Part shown: one piece after another, positions 1-6,212 of the stretch | How positions within the stretch are numbered: position 1 is the first letter of the stretch | How the letters are laid out: each line of letters starts with the position of its first letter | DNA from: an uncultured Oscillospiraceae bacterium | Lineage (GTDB): Bacteria; Bacillota_A; Clostridia; Oscillospirales; Oscillospiraceae | DNA: 8,964 bases | Assembly (NCBI GenBank): GCA_934561335.1 | Contig: CAKTGD010000063.1 | Span: 1-8,964 of the forward strand | Direction of reading: 5' to 3' | Translations under genes and position numbers: made by a program | The notes under the pieces: model-generated | The model's input: the letters and a program-made list of their open reading frames with translations, nothing else | What the model was told of the DNA's origin: nothing | Database searches by the model: none

Positions 1-647
1 AGCACGCGGCCATCGCCGATCTGGCGGCGGCACTCGGCCACCGCCTCCTCCATGTAGGAGGCCATGGTCCACTCCGGACCGAAGCCGCAAATGGTGTACA
101 GGAAGTTCTTCAGAATCTGGGTGCCGTACTCCGTATGCAGCACCTCCGGATGGAACTGCACGCCGTACAGCTTCTTTTCCGCGCACTGCACTGCCGCGTG
201 GCGGCAGCTCTCGGTAAAGCCCACCGCCTCAAAGCCGGGCGCCAGATGCTCCACCTCCACGCCGTGGCTCATCCAATAGACAGCCTTCTCCGGTACGTTA
301 TCAAACAAGGGGGAGGCGGTATGGATCAGCTCCACCTTGCCATATTCGCGGGTCTCCGCCTTACGGCACTGTCCGCCCAGCAGGTGCATCATCAGCTGCT
401 GGCCATAGCAGATGCCCAGCACGGGGATGCCCATTTCAAACAGCGCCTTGTCCACCATGGGAGCGTTCGGCTCAAACACCGTGGCGGGGCCGCCGGTAAA
501 AATCAGCGCATCGGGGGCGAAAGCACGGATCTCCTCCATAGACATGCGGAAGGACTTGATCTCGCAGTACACGCCGCATTCGCGGACACGGCGGGCCACC
601 AGCAGGTTATACTGTCCGCCGAAATCCAGAACCAGAACTTTCTTCAT
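1..647 (-). CDS. guaA: GMP synthase (glutamine-hydrolysing), N-terminal part, cut by window edge
   Basis: GMP synthase converts XMP, glutamine and ATP to GMP in the cytoplasm, the last step of guanine nucleotide synthesis. The 215 visible residues are the class I glutamine amidotransferase domain plus the first bases of the ATP-pyrophosphatase domain. The opening MKKVLVLDFGGQY is typical. The catalytic triad is present: Cys80 in GICYGQQ, and His166 and Glu168 in GVQFHPE. The sequence IGDGRV at the window edge is where the second domain normally begins, so the gene continues beyond base 1. The start at 647 lies one base after the xpt stop. Its ribosome binding site GGAGGA (656-661) sits inside the last codons of xpt, so the two genes are almost certainly co-transcribed and translationally coupled. 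Other class I amidotransferases were considered, but the FGGQY start and position of the linker fit GuaA best. Confidence 0.95.
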   Translation of the reverse strand, partial: MKKVLVLDFGGQYNLLVARRVRECGVYCEIKSFRMSMEEIRAFAPDALIFTGGPATVFEPNAPMVDKALFEMGIPVLGICYGQQLMMHLLGGQCRKAETREYGKVELIHTASPLFDNVPEKAVYWMSHGVEVEHLAPGFEAVGFTESCRHAAVQCAEKKLYGVQFHPEVLHTEYGTQILKNFLYTICGFGPEWTMASYMEEAVAECRRQIGDGRV

Positions 648-648
648 C

Positions 649-1230
649 TCAGTCGTCCTCCCGGAAGGTAATACCATTCTCGTTGGCGGATTCAATCACA
701 GCCAGCGCCTTATAGGGCACGTCCTTCATGGCACGGAACTTGTCGCCGCCGCCCTGGAACCCCTTTTCCACCGCCACGCCGATGCCCACCAGCTGGGCGC
801 CGGCCTTCTTCACGATGTCCACCAGACCGCCCATGGCGTAACCATTGGCCATAAAGTCGTCGATGATCAGCACCCGGTCATTCTCGCTGAGCCATTCCTG
901 AGACACCAGCAGCGTGACTTTTTTCTTATAGGTATAGGAGTAGATCTCACTTTGGATCAGGCCGCTTTCGATATTGTCGCTTTTGGCCTTCTTAGCAAAC
1001 AGCATAGGAACACCGTACCGCTCGGCGCACACCGTTGCCAATGCGATGCCGCTGGCTTCGGCGGTCAGCACCACGGTAGCCTTGCTGGTATCAAAATACT
1101 TGGCAAATTCATCCGCGATATCGCCCAGCAGCTTGGTATCCACCCGGTGGTTCAGAAAACCATCGATTTTGATGATATTGCCCGGCAGGACTTTGCCTTC
1201 TCGGCGGATGCGTTCCTTCAACTGTTCCAT
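649..1230 (-). CDS. xpt: Xanthine phosphoribosyltransferase
   Basis: Xpt salvages xanthine by joining it to PRPP to give XMP, which guaA directly downstream turns into GMP. The product of 193 residues closely matches the Bacillus Xpt length and plan: MEQLKERI start, FLNHRVD near residue 25-31, an EASGIA segment (58-63), FAKK (78-81) and the PRPP-binding loop VLIIDDFMANG (120-130). An in-frame ATG exists 18 bases further upstream at 1248. The start at 1230 is preferred because a GAGGGGG ribosome binding site (1240-1246) lies nine bases before it, would be inside the longer reading frame, and the shorter protein aligns with the family start. The gene has its own promoter region upstream. The leader is short and shows no purine riboswitch. 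Confidence 0.94.
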   Translation of the reverse strand: MEQLKERIRREGKVLPGNIIKIDGFLNHRVDTKLLGDIADEFAKYFDTSKATVVLTAEASGIALATVCAERYGVPMLFAKKAKSDNIESGLIQSEIYSYTYKKKVTLLVSQEWLSENDRVLIIDDFMANGYAMGGLVDIVKKAGAQLVGIGVAVEKGFQGGGDKFRAMKDVPYKALAVIESANENGITFREDD

Positions 1231-1268
1231 AGGAATAGACCCCCTCATAACAATAGTAAGTTGATTTT

Positions 1269-1297
1269 ATCATACGACAGCACGCAAAAAATTACAA
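1269..1297 (-). promoter_or_regulatory. Candidate sigma-A promoter for xpt-guaA, proximal
   Basis: On the minus strand TTGTAA (1292-1297) and TATGAT (1269-1274) are separated by exactly 17 bases, matching a vegetative promoter at four and five of six positions. Transcription would start near 1262, giving a leader of about 32 bases with the xpt ribosome binding site in it. This is a motif-only call. Confidence 0.5.
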
Positions 1298-1306
1298 CTG
1301 ACAAAT

Positions 1307-1337
1307 ATTATAACATTTTCACCATAAAAACAGGCAA
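1307..1337 (-). promoter_or_regulatory. Candidate extended -10 promoter for xpt-guaA, distal
   Basis: On the minus strand a perfect TATAAT (1307-1312) is preceded by TGT (1313-1315), an extended -10 element. A possible -35 box TTGCCT (1332-1337) is 19 bases away, longer than ideal, but extended -10 promoters tolerate a poor -35. Transcription would begin near 1300 and give a leader of about 70 bases. It may act together with, or instead of, the proximal promoter. Confidence 0.5.
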
Positions 1338-1357
1338 TTTGACACATCAGACAAAGT

Positions 1358-1392
1358 AAAGCACACCTTGTAGGGCAAACAAAGTGTGCTTT
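1358..1392 (-). terminator. Long hairpin, probable terminator of the birA-chrA unit
   Basis: AAAGCACAC and GTGTGCTTT form a nine-pair stem, followed by one mismatch and a further four pairs (TTGT with ACAA) around a seven-base loop. It begins 11 bases after the stop codon of the second chromate-transporter gene and lies upstream of the xpt promoters. The U run on the minus strand is short and broken by an A and a C (GCTTTACTTTG), so termination efficiency is uncertain. The symmetry could allow it to work in both directions, but no gene approaches it on the plus strand. Confidence 0.6.
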
Positions 1393-1402
1393 GCACGAAA
1401 CA

Positions 1403-1963
1403 TCAGAAATGGAATAGCACGCCCACCACGGCGGCCGCGCCGATGAACACAATGGGGTGCAGCTTTTTGGTTGCCGGAACCCACCGGGTCAGCACCAGAA
1501 TCACCGCTGCCAGCGCGATTTCCTTCCACCGGAAGATCGCCAGTCCCACCCCAGCAGTATTCACCAGACTCAGCAGCACCACGCCGATACCGGCGGAGGC
1601 AACCATGGCGGTAGAAGCAGGCCGCAGCCCATAGAATGCCGCATCCACATACTTGTTGGTGCGGAATGCTTTCAGGAAACTGGCAACGATCAGGATCACA
1701 ATGATGGACGGCGTGACCAGTCCCAGCGTAGCAATCACCGCCCCCGGCACGCCCGCCGACTCAAACCCCACATAGGTGGCCATGTTCACGCCAACCGGCC
1801 CCGGTGTGGATTCGCTGACCGCCAGCATGTCCGCCAGCTGCGCCTGGGTAAACCATCCGGTGCGCTCCCCCATGTCCGAGAGAAACGGCAGCGTAGCCAG
1901 ACCGCCGCCGATGGCAAACAGTCCCGTCTTGAAAAACTCATAAAACAGCTTCAGGCAGATCAT
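1403..1963 (-). CDS. chrA: Chromate transporter family protein, half-size subunit (second gene)
   Basis: A 186-residue membrane protein of the short-chain CHR family, in which two half-size proteins encoded side by side are thought to make the equivalent of one full-length ChrA. Visible family marks are FAIGGGLATLPFL near residues 16-27, the polar segment STPGPVGVNMATYVGF (52-67), and later hydrophobic helices (about 71-99, 114-135, 148-160, 168-186). The start at 1963 is chosen because it overlaps the stop of the upstream partner as ATGA and has GGAGG (1973-1977) nine bases away. A much longer in-frame extension to 2113 is rejected, as it would run through the partner gene in another frame and gives non-membrane, Arg/Gly-rich sequence. 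Chromate export is the family label. The natural substrate in a gut anaerobe is unknown. Confidence 0.9.
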   Translation of the reverse strand: MICLKLFYEFFKTGLFAIGGGLATLPFLSDMGERTGWFTQAQLADMLAVSESTPGPVGVNMATYVGFESAGVPGAVIATLGLVTPSIIVILIVASFLKAFRTNKYVDAAFYGLRPASTAMVASAGIGVVLLSLVNTAGVGLAIFRWKEIALAAVILVLTRWVPATKKLHPIVFIGAAAVVGVLFHF

Positions 1964-2502
1964 TTCTTCCCACCTCCCACACAGCGGATCACGACGCCCG
2001 CCACAGCGGCGGCCAGCACAAACAGCACCGGCGAAACCTCGGTCAGCAGCGACGCGGCCAGCACCGCCGCAAAAATCAGCGCGCCCCATACATCCTTTAC
2101 CGCGCCCTGCCACAGCTTCAGCGTTGCATTAAAAATCAGTACGCACACGCACACCCGGATTCCGGCGAAGGCGTTCTGCACCCACTCCAGATGGGAAAAG
2201 CTGGTAATCAGCCCCGCCAGCGCCGTAATGATAAGCAGCGACGGAAACACAATGCCCAACGTGGCCACGATGCCGCCCCACACGCCCTTTTGCTTCTGTC
2301 CGATAAACGTGGCGGTGTTCACGGCAATGATCCCCGGCGTACACTGCCCGATGGCAAAATAATCCGTCAGCTCCTCATCGGTGGCCCAGCCTTTGTTCTC
2401 CACCACCTCCCGCTGCAAGATCGGCAGCATGGCCATGCCGCCGCCGAAGGTCATAACGCCCACCTTGGCAAACGTCAGAAACAACTCCACTAATTCCTTC
2501 AC
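1960..2502 (-). CDS. chrA: Chromate transporter family protein, half-size subunit (first gene)
   Basis: The 180-residue partner of the downstream half-size CHR protein. The N-terminal helix leads into MTFGGGMAMLPIL (about 17-29), the family signature, followed by GQCTPGIIAVNTATFIG (52-68) and several hydrophobic segments to residue 173. A GTG start at 2502 is preferred: AAGGAG (2512-2517) stands nine bases before it, and the protein then begins MKELVELFLTF as usual for the family. An ATG at 2541 would add 13 charged residues, overlap the end of birA and has no convincing ribosome binding site. The gene starts 28 bases after the birA stop with no promoter or terminator seen between them, so it is likely transcribed with birA. 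Its stop overlaps the next start by four bases. Confidence 0.88.
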   Translation of the reverse strand: MKELVELFLTFAKVGVMTFGGGMAMLPILQREVVENKGWATDEELTDYFAIGQCTPGIIAVNTATFIGQKQKGVWGGIVATLGIVFPSLLIITALAGLITSFSHLEWVQNAFAGIRVCVCVLIFNATLKLWQGAVKDVWGALIFAAVLAASLLTEVSPVLFVLAAAVAGVVIRCVGGGKK

Positions 2503-2530
2503 AAAACAACACTCCTTTTTCCGATCCTTC

Positions 2531-3274
2531 TTACTCGGCATAGCCGTATAGACCCCGTACCGACACCTCGCCGCAGCGCAGGGTCTCCACCGCTCCGTTC
2601 TCGCGCCGTACCGTCAGGCCATACTGTCCGTCAATATCCAGGGCCGTCACCGTCTCATCCTCCGGCGCGATCCGTACCTGCCGTCCCAGCGTCAGGCACA
2701 GCCTGCGGTACTCGTCCACAAACGTCTCCGGCGCGCACAGATGGCGAAACGCCTGCCGCAGCGCATCCGTCAGCGCCGTCTCCAACGCCGTCCGGTCCAC
2801 GGCATAGCCCTCCGCCGCCAGTGATGTGGCCATCTTTGCCACCTCCGGCGAAAAATCCGAAGGCTTCTGCCATAAATTGACCCCGATCCCGATCACCACA
2901 TACGCGACGCCCCCGCTGCCGGTCAGTGCGCTCTCCGTCAGGATCCCCGCCAGTTTTTTGCCGTGCAGCACCAGATCGTTGGGCCATTTGATCCCCACAT
3001 CCGCTCCGGTAACACGCCGGATAGCCTCCGCCGCGCTGGCCGAAGCCATTGCCGTCAGGGGCAGCAGTCCCTCCGGTGATGTCACCGGCCGCCACAGCAT
3101 GGACAGATACAGCCCCATGCCCTCCGGCGACTCAAAGTGCCTGCCCATACGGCCCCGGCCGGCCGTCTGCCGTGCCGCCACCACCGCCGTGCCGTCAGGC
3201 GCGCCCTCCATGGCCAGGCGCCTGCACATCGTGTTGGTGGAATCCACTGTTTCAAAATGATAGACCTCTGCCAC
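2531..3274 (-). CDS. birA: Biotin--[acetyl-CoA-carboxylase] ligase, group I (no DNA-binding domain)
   Basis: BirA activates biotin with ATP and attaches it to a lysine of biotin carrier proteins. The 247-residue product begins directly with the catalytic domain: VDSTN (10-14), the biotin/AMP loop GRGRMGR (39-45), KWPND (96-100), GKKLAGILTE (105-114), GIGVN (129-133) and the C-terminal SH3-like part ending around RCGEVSVRG (233-241). There is no N-terminal helix-turn-helix, so this enzyme cannot act as the classical biotin repressor. A GTG start at 3274 is chosen because AAGGGGGG (3282-3289) lies seven bases away. An ATG at 3292 would add six residues, but it contains this binding site within its coding sequence and would be only about three bases from the predicted transcription start. 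bioY diverges from it. Confidence 0.92.
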   Translation of the reverse strand: MAEVYHFETVDSTNTMCRRLAMEGAPDGTAVVAARQTAGRGRMGRHFESPEGMGLYLSMLWRPVTSPEGLLPLTAMASASAAEAIRRVTGADVGIKWPNDLVLHGKKLAGILTESALTGSGGVAYVVIGIGVNLWQKPSDFSPEVAKMATSLAAEGYAVDRTALETALTDALRQAFRHLCAPETFVDEYRRLCLTLGRQVRIAPEDETVTALDIDGQYGLTVRRENGAVETLRCGEVSVRGLYGYAE

Positions 3275-3301
3275 TTTGCCGCCCCCCTTCATTCGTGGCT
3301 C

Positions 3302-3330
3302 ATATTACCACGTTTTCCCCCGCCAGTAAA
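3302..3330 (-). promoter_or_regulatory. birA: Candidate promoter for birA
   Basis: On the minus strand TTTACT (3325-3330) and TAATAT (3302-3307) are 17 bases apart, each matching the vegetative consensus at four of six positions. The predicted start of transcription near 3295 leaves a short leader and supports the GTG start of birA over the ATG at 3292. Confidence 0.45.
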
Positions 3331-3350
3331 GTAAAAAATCCTCAACCTGC

Positions 3351-3380
3351 TTGACAGCTGCCGCCATTCCGGGGTATCAT
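3351..3380 (+). promoter_or_regulatory. bioY: Promoter of bioY
   Basis: A perfect -35 box TTGACA (3351-3356) is followed after 18 bases by TATCAT (3375-3380). Transcription would start near 3387, about 29 bases before the bioY start codon. No BirA-type operator or other clear palindrome overlaps it. Confidence 0.65.
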
Positions 3381-3415
3381 GGCCTCATCTTTTTCCTGAT
3401 TGAGGAGGGCTGTTC

Positions 3416-3952
3416 ATGTCTGCACGAAAGCTTGTCTATACCGCTCTGTTCGCCGTTTTAACCGCTGTGGGCGCATTCCTGCGTATTCCCCTCGGCGTCT
3501 CGTCCATCACGCTGCAATTCCTCTTCACTGCTATGGCGGGCGTCCTGCTGGGTGCCGGCGGCGGCGCGCTGAGTCAGGCGGTCTATGTGGCGCTGGGGCT
3601 GGTGGGCCTGCCGATCTTCACCGCCGGCGGCGGCTTCGGCTATGTGTTCCAGCCCACCTTCGGCTTTCTGCTGGGGCTGATTCCCTCTGCCGCTGTGATT
3701 GGCGCCCTCACCCGCCGCAGCGCCTCTCCCCTGCGCATCGCGCTGGCCTGCGTGGCCGGTCTTGCGGTGCTCTACGCGGTGGGCGTGCCCTACATGGCCC
3801 TGATCCTCAATGGCTACATGGGTAAGGGAATGACCGCCTCCGCCCTGCTGTGGGCGGGCATGCTGCCCTTCCTGCCCGGCGATGCCATCAAAATTGCCGT
3901 CACGGCGGTGCTCTGTCCGCTGCTGCGCAAGCGCATCGTCTCCGCCCGGTAA
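3416..3952 (+). CDS. bioY: Biotin transporter substrate-binding subunit BioY
   Basis: BioY is the membrane S component that captures biotin for an energy-coupling-factor (ECF) transporter. The 178-residue product has about six hydrophobic segments and the family plan: LVYTALFAVLTAVGAFLRIP near the N-terminus (residues 5-24), SSITLQFLF (29-37), GLVGLPIF followed by a glycine-rich FTAGGGFGYVFQPTFGFLLG (about 61-87), and PFLPGDAIKI (about 150-160), the C-terminal signature. GAGGAGG (3402-3408) lies seven bases before the ATG. The ATPase and T subunits (BioM/BioN or EcfA/EcfT) are not in the window, so it may use shared ECF modules encoded elsewhere. Its divergent neighbour birA uses the biotin it imports. 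No terminator separates it from the next plus-strand gene. Confidence 0.95.
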   Translation: MSARKLVYTALFAVLTAVGAFLRIPLGVSSITLQFLFTAMAGVLLGAGGGALSQAVYVALGLVGLPIFTAGGGFGYVFQPTFGFLLGLIPSAAVIGALTRRSASPLRIALACVAGLAVLYAVGVPYMALILNGYMGKGMTASALLWAGMLPFLPGDAIKIAVTAVLCPLLRKRIVSAR

Positions 3953-3958
3953 GGTGTA

Positions 3959-3987
3959 TTTACATCCCCTCCGGCACATGCTATAAT
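3959..3987 (+). promoter_or_regulatory. Strong promoter of the hydrolase-acyltransferase unit
   Basis: TTTACA (3959-3964), a 17-base spacer ending in TGC, and a perfect TATAAT (3982-3987) make a near-consensus extended -10 promoter. It begins seven bases after the bioY stop. Transcription would start near 3994, giving a leader of about 35 bases. This makes the downstream pair an independent unit, though bioY transcripts could also read into it. Confidence 0.75.
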
Positions 3988-4028
3988 AAAGTGTGTTGCT
4001 CTTATTTTATAGGAAAGGAGCGCTGCTG

Positions 4029-6188
4029 ATGGAACTTCATGCCAAGCGCGTCCGTGCGCAACTGAATCTTTTTAAGCCGGTCATGACCTCCTGCTCGCTG
4101 GAAGCCAGCCGCAAGGGGCAGGATAAGCTGGGCGAGCTGATGACGGTGCTCCACCGCGGCGACGTTATGACCAAGGAGCACCGCTTCGAGCGCTTTCAGG
4201 GCGCGTGGGTCATGCCCCGCGATCAGCGCCGCGGCGGCGTCGTGCTGTATCTCCACGGCGGCGGCTACACCTGCGGCAGTCTGGAATATGCCAAGGGTTT
4301 TGGCTCCACGCTGGCGGCAGAGTGCGGTGTGCGCGTGTTCTGCGCCGCCTACCGGCTGGCCCCGGAGCATCGCTATCCCGCCGCGCTGGAGGACGCGCTG
4401 GAGGCCTATCGCTACTTGCTGGGAAAGGGCTACGCCGCCCGCCAGATTTTGCTGTGCGGCGAAAGTGCCGGCGGCGGCCTGATCTATGCCCTGTGCCTGA
4501 AGCTCAAGGCGTTAGGGCTTCCCCTGCCCTGCGGGCTGATCGGCATATCGCCGTGGACGGATCTCACCGGCTCGGGCAAATCCTACGAGGAAAACCGGGA
4601 GATCGACCCTTCTATGTCCCCGGAGCTGCTGCAATTCTACGCCAAATGCTATACCGATGACTCCTCGGATCCTTTCTGTTCTCCCCTGATGGGCGATTTG
4701 AAGGGGCTTCCCCCCTCCCTGCTGTTTGTGGGGGGAGATGAGGTAATGCTGGATGATACCCGCCAGCTCCACAGCAAGCTGCTTGCCAGCGGCTGCCGCA
4801 GCAAAATGATCGTGGCGCCGGAGCGCTGGCATGCCTATGTGCTCTACTGTCTTACCGAGAACATGGAGCAGGACTTTGAAACCATCAACCGCTTTATGGA
4901 TCAGGTGCTCTCACCGGCCCGGAGCCTGCGGTGGATGAAGCTGGACAACGCCGCCAAGATCTATCCCGCCGCCAAGCGGCGCAACTGGAACAACTTCTTC
5001 CGCATTTCCGCCACGCTCACAGAGCCGGTGGACACCGCGGTGCTGCGCACCGCGCTGGACGTGACCGCCCGACGCTTTCCCTCCATTGCCGTGCGGCTGC
5101 GCCGCGGCGTGTTCTGGTACTATCTGGAGCAAATTCCCCACCCGCCTGCCATTCAGGAGGAAAAAAGCTGTCCGCTGGCCCACGTTCCCTTCCGTGAGGT
5201 GCGGCACTGTGCCTTCCGGGTGCTGGTCTATCGCAACCGCTTCGCGGTGGAGTTTTTCCACGTTCTGACAGACGGTACCGGCGCGCTGATTTTTGTCAAA
5301 ACGCTGCTGGCCGAATACCTTACCCAGAAATACGGTCTGCGCATTCCGGCGGAAAAGGGGGTGCTGGGCCGTCTGGAGGAGCCGGATGAGGCGGAGCTGG
5401 AGGACAGCTTCCTGCGCTATGCCGGGGATATCAAGGCCAGCCGCCGTGAGTCTACCGCCTGGCATCTGAGCGGCACACCGGAAAAGGACGGTTTTAAAAA
5501 TCTGGTCACCATGATGGTGCCCGCCGACAAATTAAAGGCCTGCGCCAAGGCCCACGGCGTCACGGTCACAGAGCTGCTGTGTGCCGCCATGATGCAGGCC
5601 ATCTGCCGCCTTCAGGCGGAAAAGGTTCCCCAGCGGCGGCGCAAGCCGGTCAAGGTGCTACTGCCCGTCAACCTGCGCAATCTGTTCCCCAGCCGGACGC
5701 TGCGGAACTTTGCCTCCTATATCACACCGGAGATCGACCCACGCACGGGTGACTACACCTTCGATGAGATCTGCGCGGCGGTACACCACCGCATGGGGTT
5801 GGAGAATAACGCCCGGACGATGCAGGCCAAGTTCGCCGCCAACGTAGCCAGTGAGCGCTCTCCCATTCTGCGCGTCATGCCGCTGTTCATCAAAAACATC
5901 GCCATGAAAGCGGTGTTTGACACGGTGGGCGAGTGTAAATCCTGTCTGTGCCTGTCCAATCTGGGGGTGGTGCAGCTGCCGGAGGTCATGACGCCCTATG
6001 TGACCAGAATGGACTTCATCATCGGCGTGCAGGCCAAGGCCCCCCATGACTGCGGCGTGCTGACGTGGGGCAACACCGTGTATATCAACTGCATCCGCAG
6101 CATCCGCGAATCGGAACTGGAGCTGCGTTTTTATCAGGTCCTTCACGAGCTGGGTCTGCCGGTTCGTGTGGAAAGCGATCAGCGCTGA
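4029..6188 (+). CDS. Fusion of an HSL-family alpha/beta-hydrolase and an acyltransferase-like (condensation/alcohol acetyltransferase fold) domain
   Basis: A 719-residue protein with two enzyme domains and no signal peptide. Residues 1-295 are an HSL/fold-3 hydrolase: oxyanion-hole HGGGY (76-80), nucleophile Ser146 in GESAGG (144-149), probable Asp237 in VGGDEVMLDD and His268 in RWHAY, so the triad looks intact. After a short linker the second domain starts around WMKLDNAAKIYPA (302-314) and runs to the end. It carries FFHVLTDG (409-416), corresponding to the HHxxxDG motif of condensation-type acyltransferases with the first His replaced by Phe and the catalytic second His (His411) kept, plus a LSNLG segment (642-646). 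The likely chemistry is ester hydrolysis combined with acyl transfer to an alcohol or similar acceptor. The substrate is unknown. The start at 4029 is supported by AAAGGAG (4014-4020). A GTG at 3993 lies at the predicted transcription start and is rejected. The next gene follows after 24 bases. Confidence 0.85.
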   Translation: MELHAKRVRAQLNLFKPVMTSCSLEASRKGQDKLGELMTVLHRGDVMTKEHRFERFQGAWVMPRDQRRGGVVLYLHGGGYTCGSLEYAKGFGSTLAAECGVRVFCAAYRLAPEHRYPAALEDALEAYRYLLGKGYAARQILLCGESAGGGLIYALCLKLKALGLPLPCGLIGISPWTDLTGSGKSYEENREIDPSMSPELLQFYAKCYTDDSSDPFCSPLMGDLKGLPPSLLFVGGDEVMLDDTRQLHSKLLASGCRSKMIVAPERWHAYVLYCLTENMEQDFETINRFMDQVLSPARSLRWMKLDNAAKIYPAAKRRNWNNFFRISATLTEPVDTAVLRTALDVTARRFPSIAVRLRRGVFWYYLEQIPHPPAIQEEKSCPLAHVPFREVRHCAFRVLVYRNRFAVEFFHVLTDGTGALIFVKTLLAEYLTQKYGLRIPAEKGVLGRLEEPDEAELEDSFLRYAGDIKASRRESTAWHLSGTPEKDGFKNLVTMMVPADKLKACAKAHGVTVTELLCAAMMQAICRLQAEKVPQRRRKPVKVLLPVNLRNLFPSRTLRNFASYITPEIDPRTGDYTFDEICAAVHHRMGLENNARTMQAKFAANVASERSPILRVMPLFIKNIAMKAVFDTVGECKSCLCLSNLGVVQLPEVMTPYVTRMDFIIGVQAKAPHDCGVLTWGNTVYINCIRSIRESELELRFYQVLHELGLPVRVESDQR

Positions 6189-6199
6189 CGAGAGCGCTG
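6180..6199 (+). promoter_or_regulatory. Hairpin between the fusion gene and the membrane protein gene
   Basis: CAGCGCT and AGCGCTG form a seven-pair stem with the six-base loop GACGAG. It spans the stop codon of the fusion gene and ends one base before the AAAGGAG ribosome binding site (6201-6207) of the next gene. It has no U run, so it is unlikely to be a terminator. It could affect mRNA stability or the relative translation of the two genes. Chance is also possible in GC-rich sequence. Confidence 0.3.
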
Positions 6200-6212
6200 G
6201 AAAGGAGACATC

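Noticed and set aside
1231..1402. Purine riboswitch upstream of xpt
   Set aside because: The conserved aptamer segments are not recognisable on the minus strand, and the candidate promoters leave too little leader for an aptamer with an expression platform. The long hairpin at 1358-1392 lies upstream of both promoters and fits a terminator of the preceding genes.
412..2362. Long plus-strand open frames opposite xpt, guaA and the chrA genes
   Set aside because: They are antisense to well-supported genes, rich in His, Arg, Gln and Pro as expected of GC-rich shadows, and have no ribosome binding site or recognisable domain.
1403..2541. The two chromate transporter genes as one gene broken by a frameshift
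   Set aside because: Each half has its own family signature, start codon and ribosome binding site, and the ATGA overlap is a normal operon junction. Paired half-size CHR genes are a known arrangement.
3293..3415. BirA operator between birA and bioY
   Set aside because: No long palindrome of the biotin-operator type is seen, and this BirA lacks a DNA-binding domain.
3993..4028. GTG start for the fusion protein at 3993
   Set aside because: It coincides with the predicted transcription start and has no ribosome binding site before it. The ATG at 4029 has AAAGGAG at the right distance.
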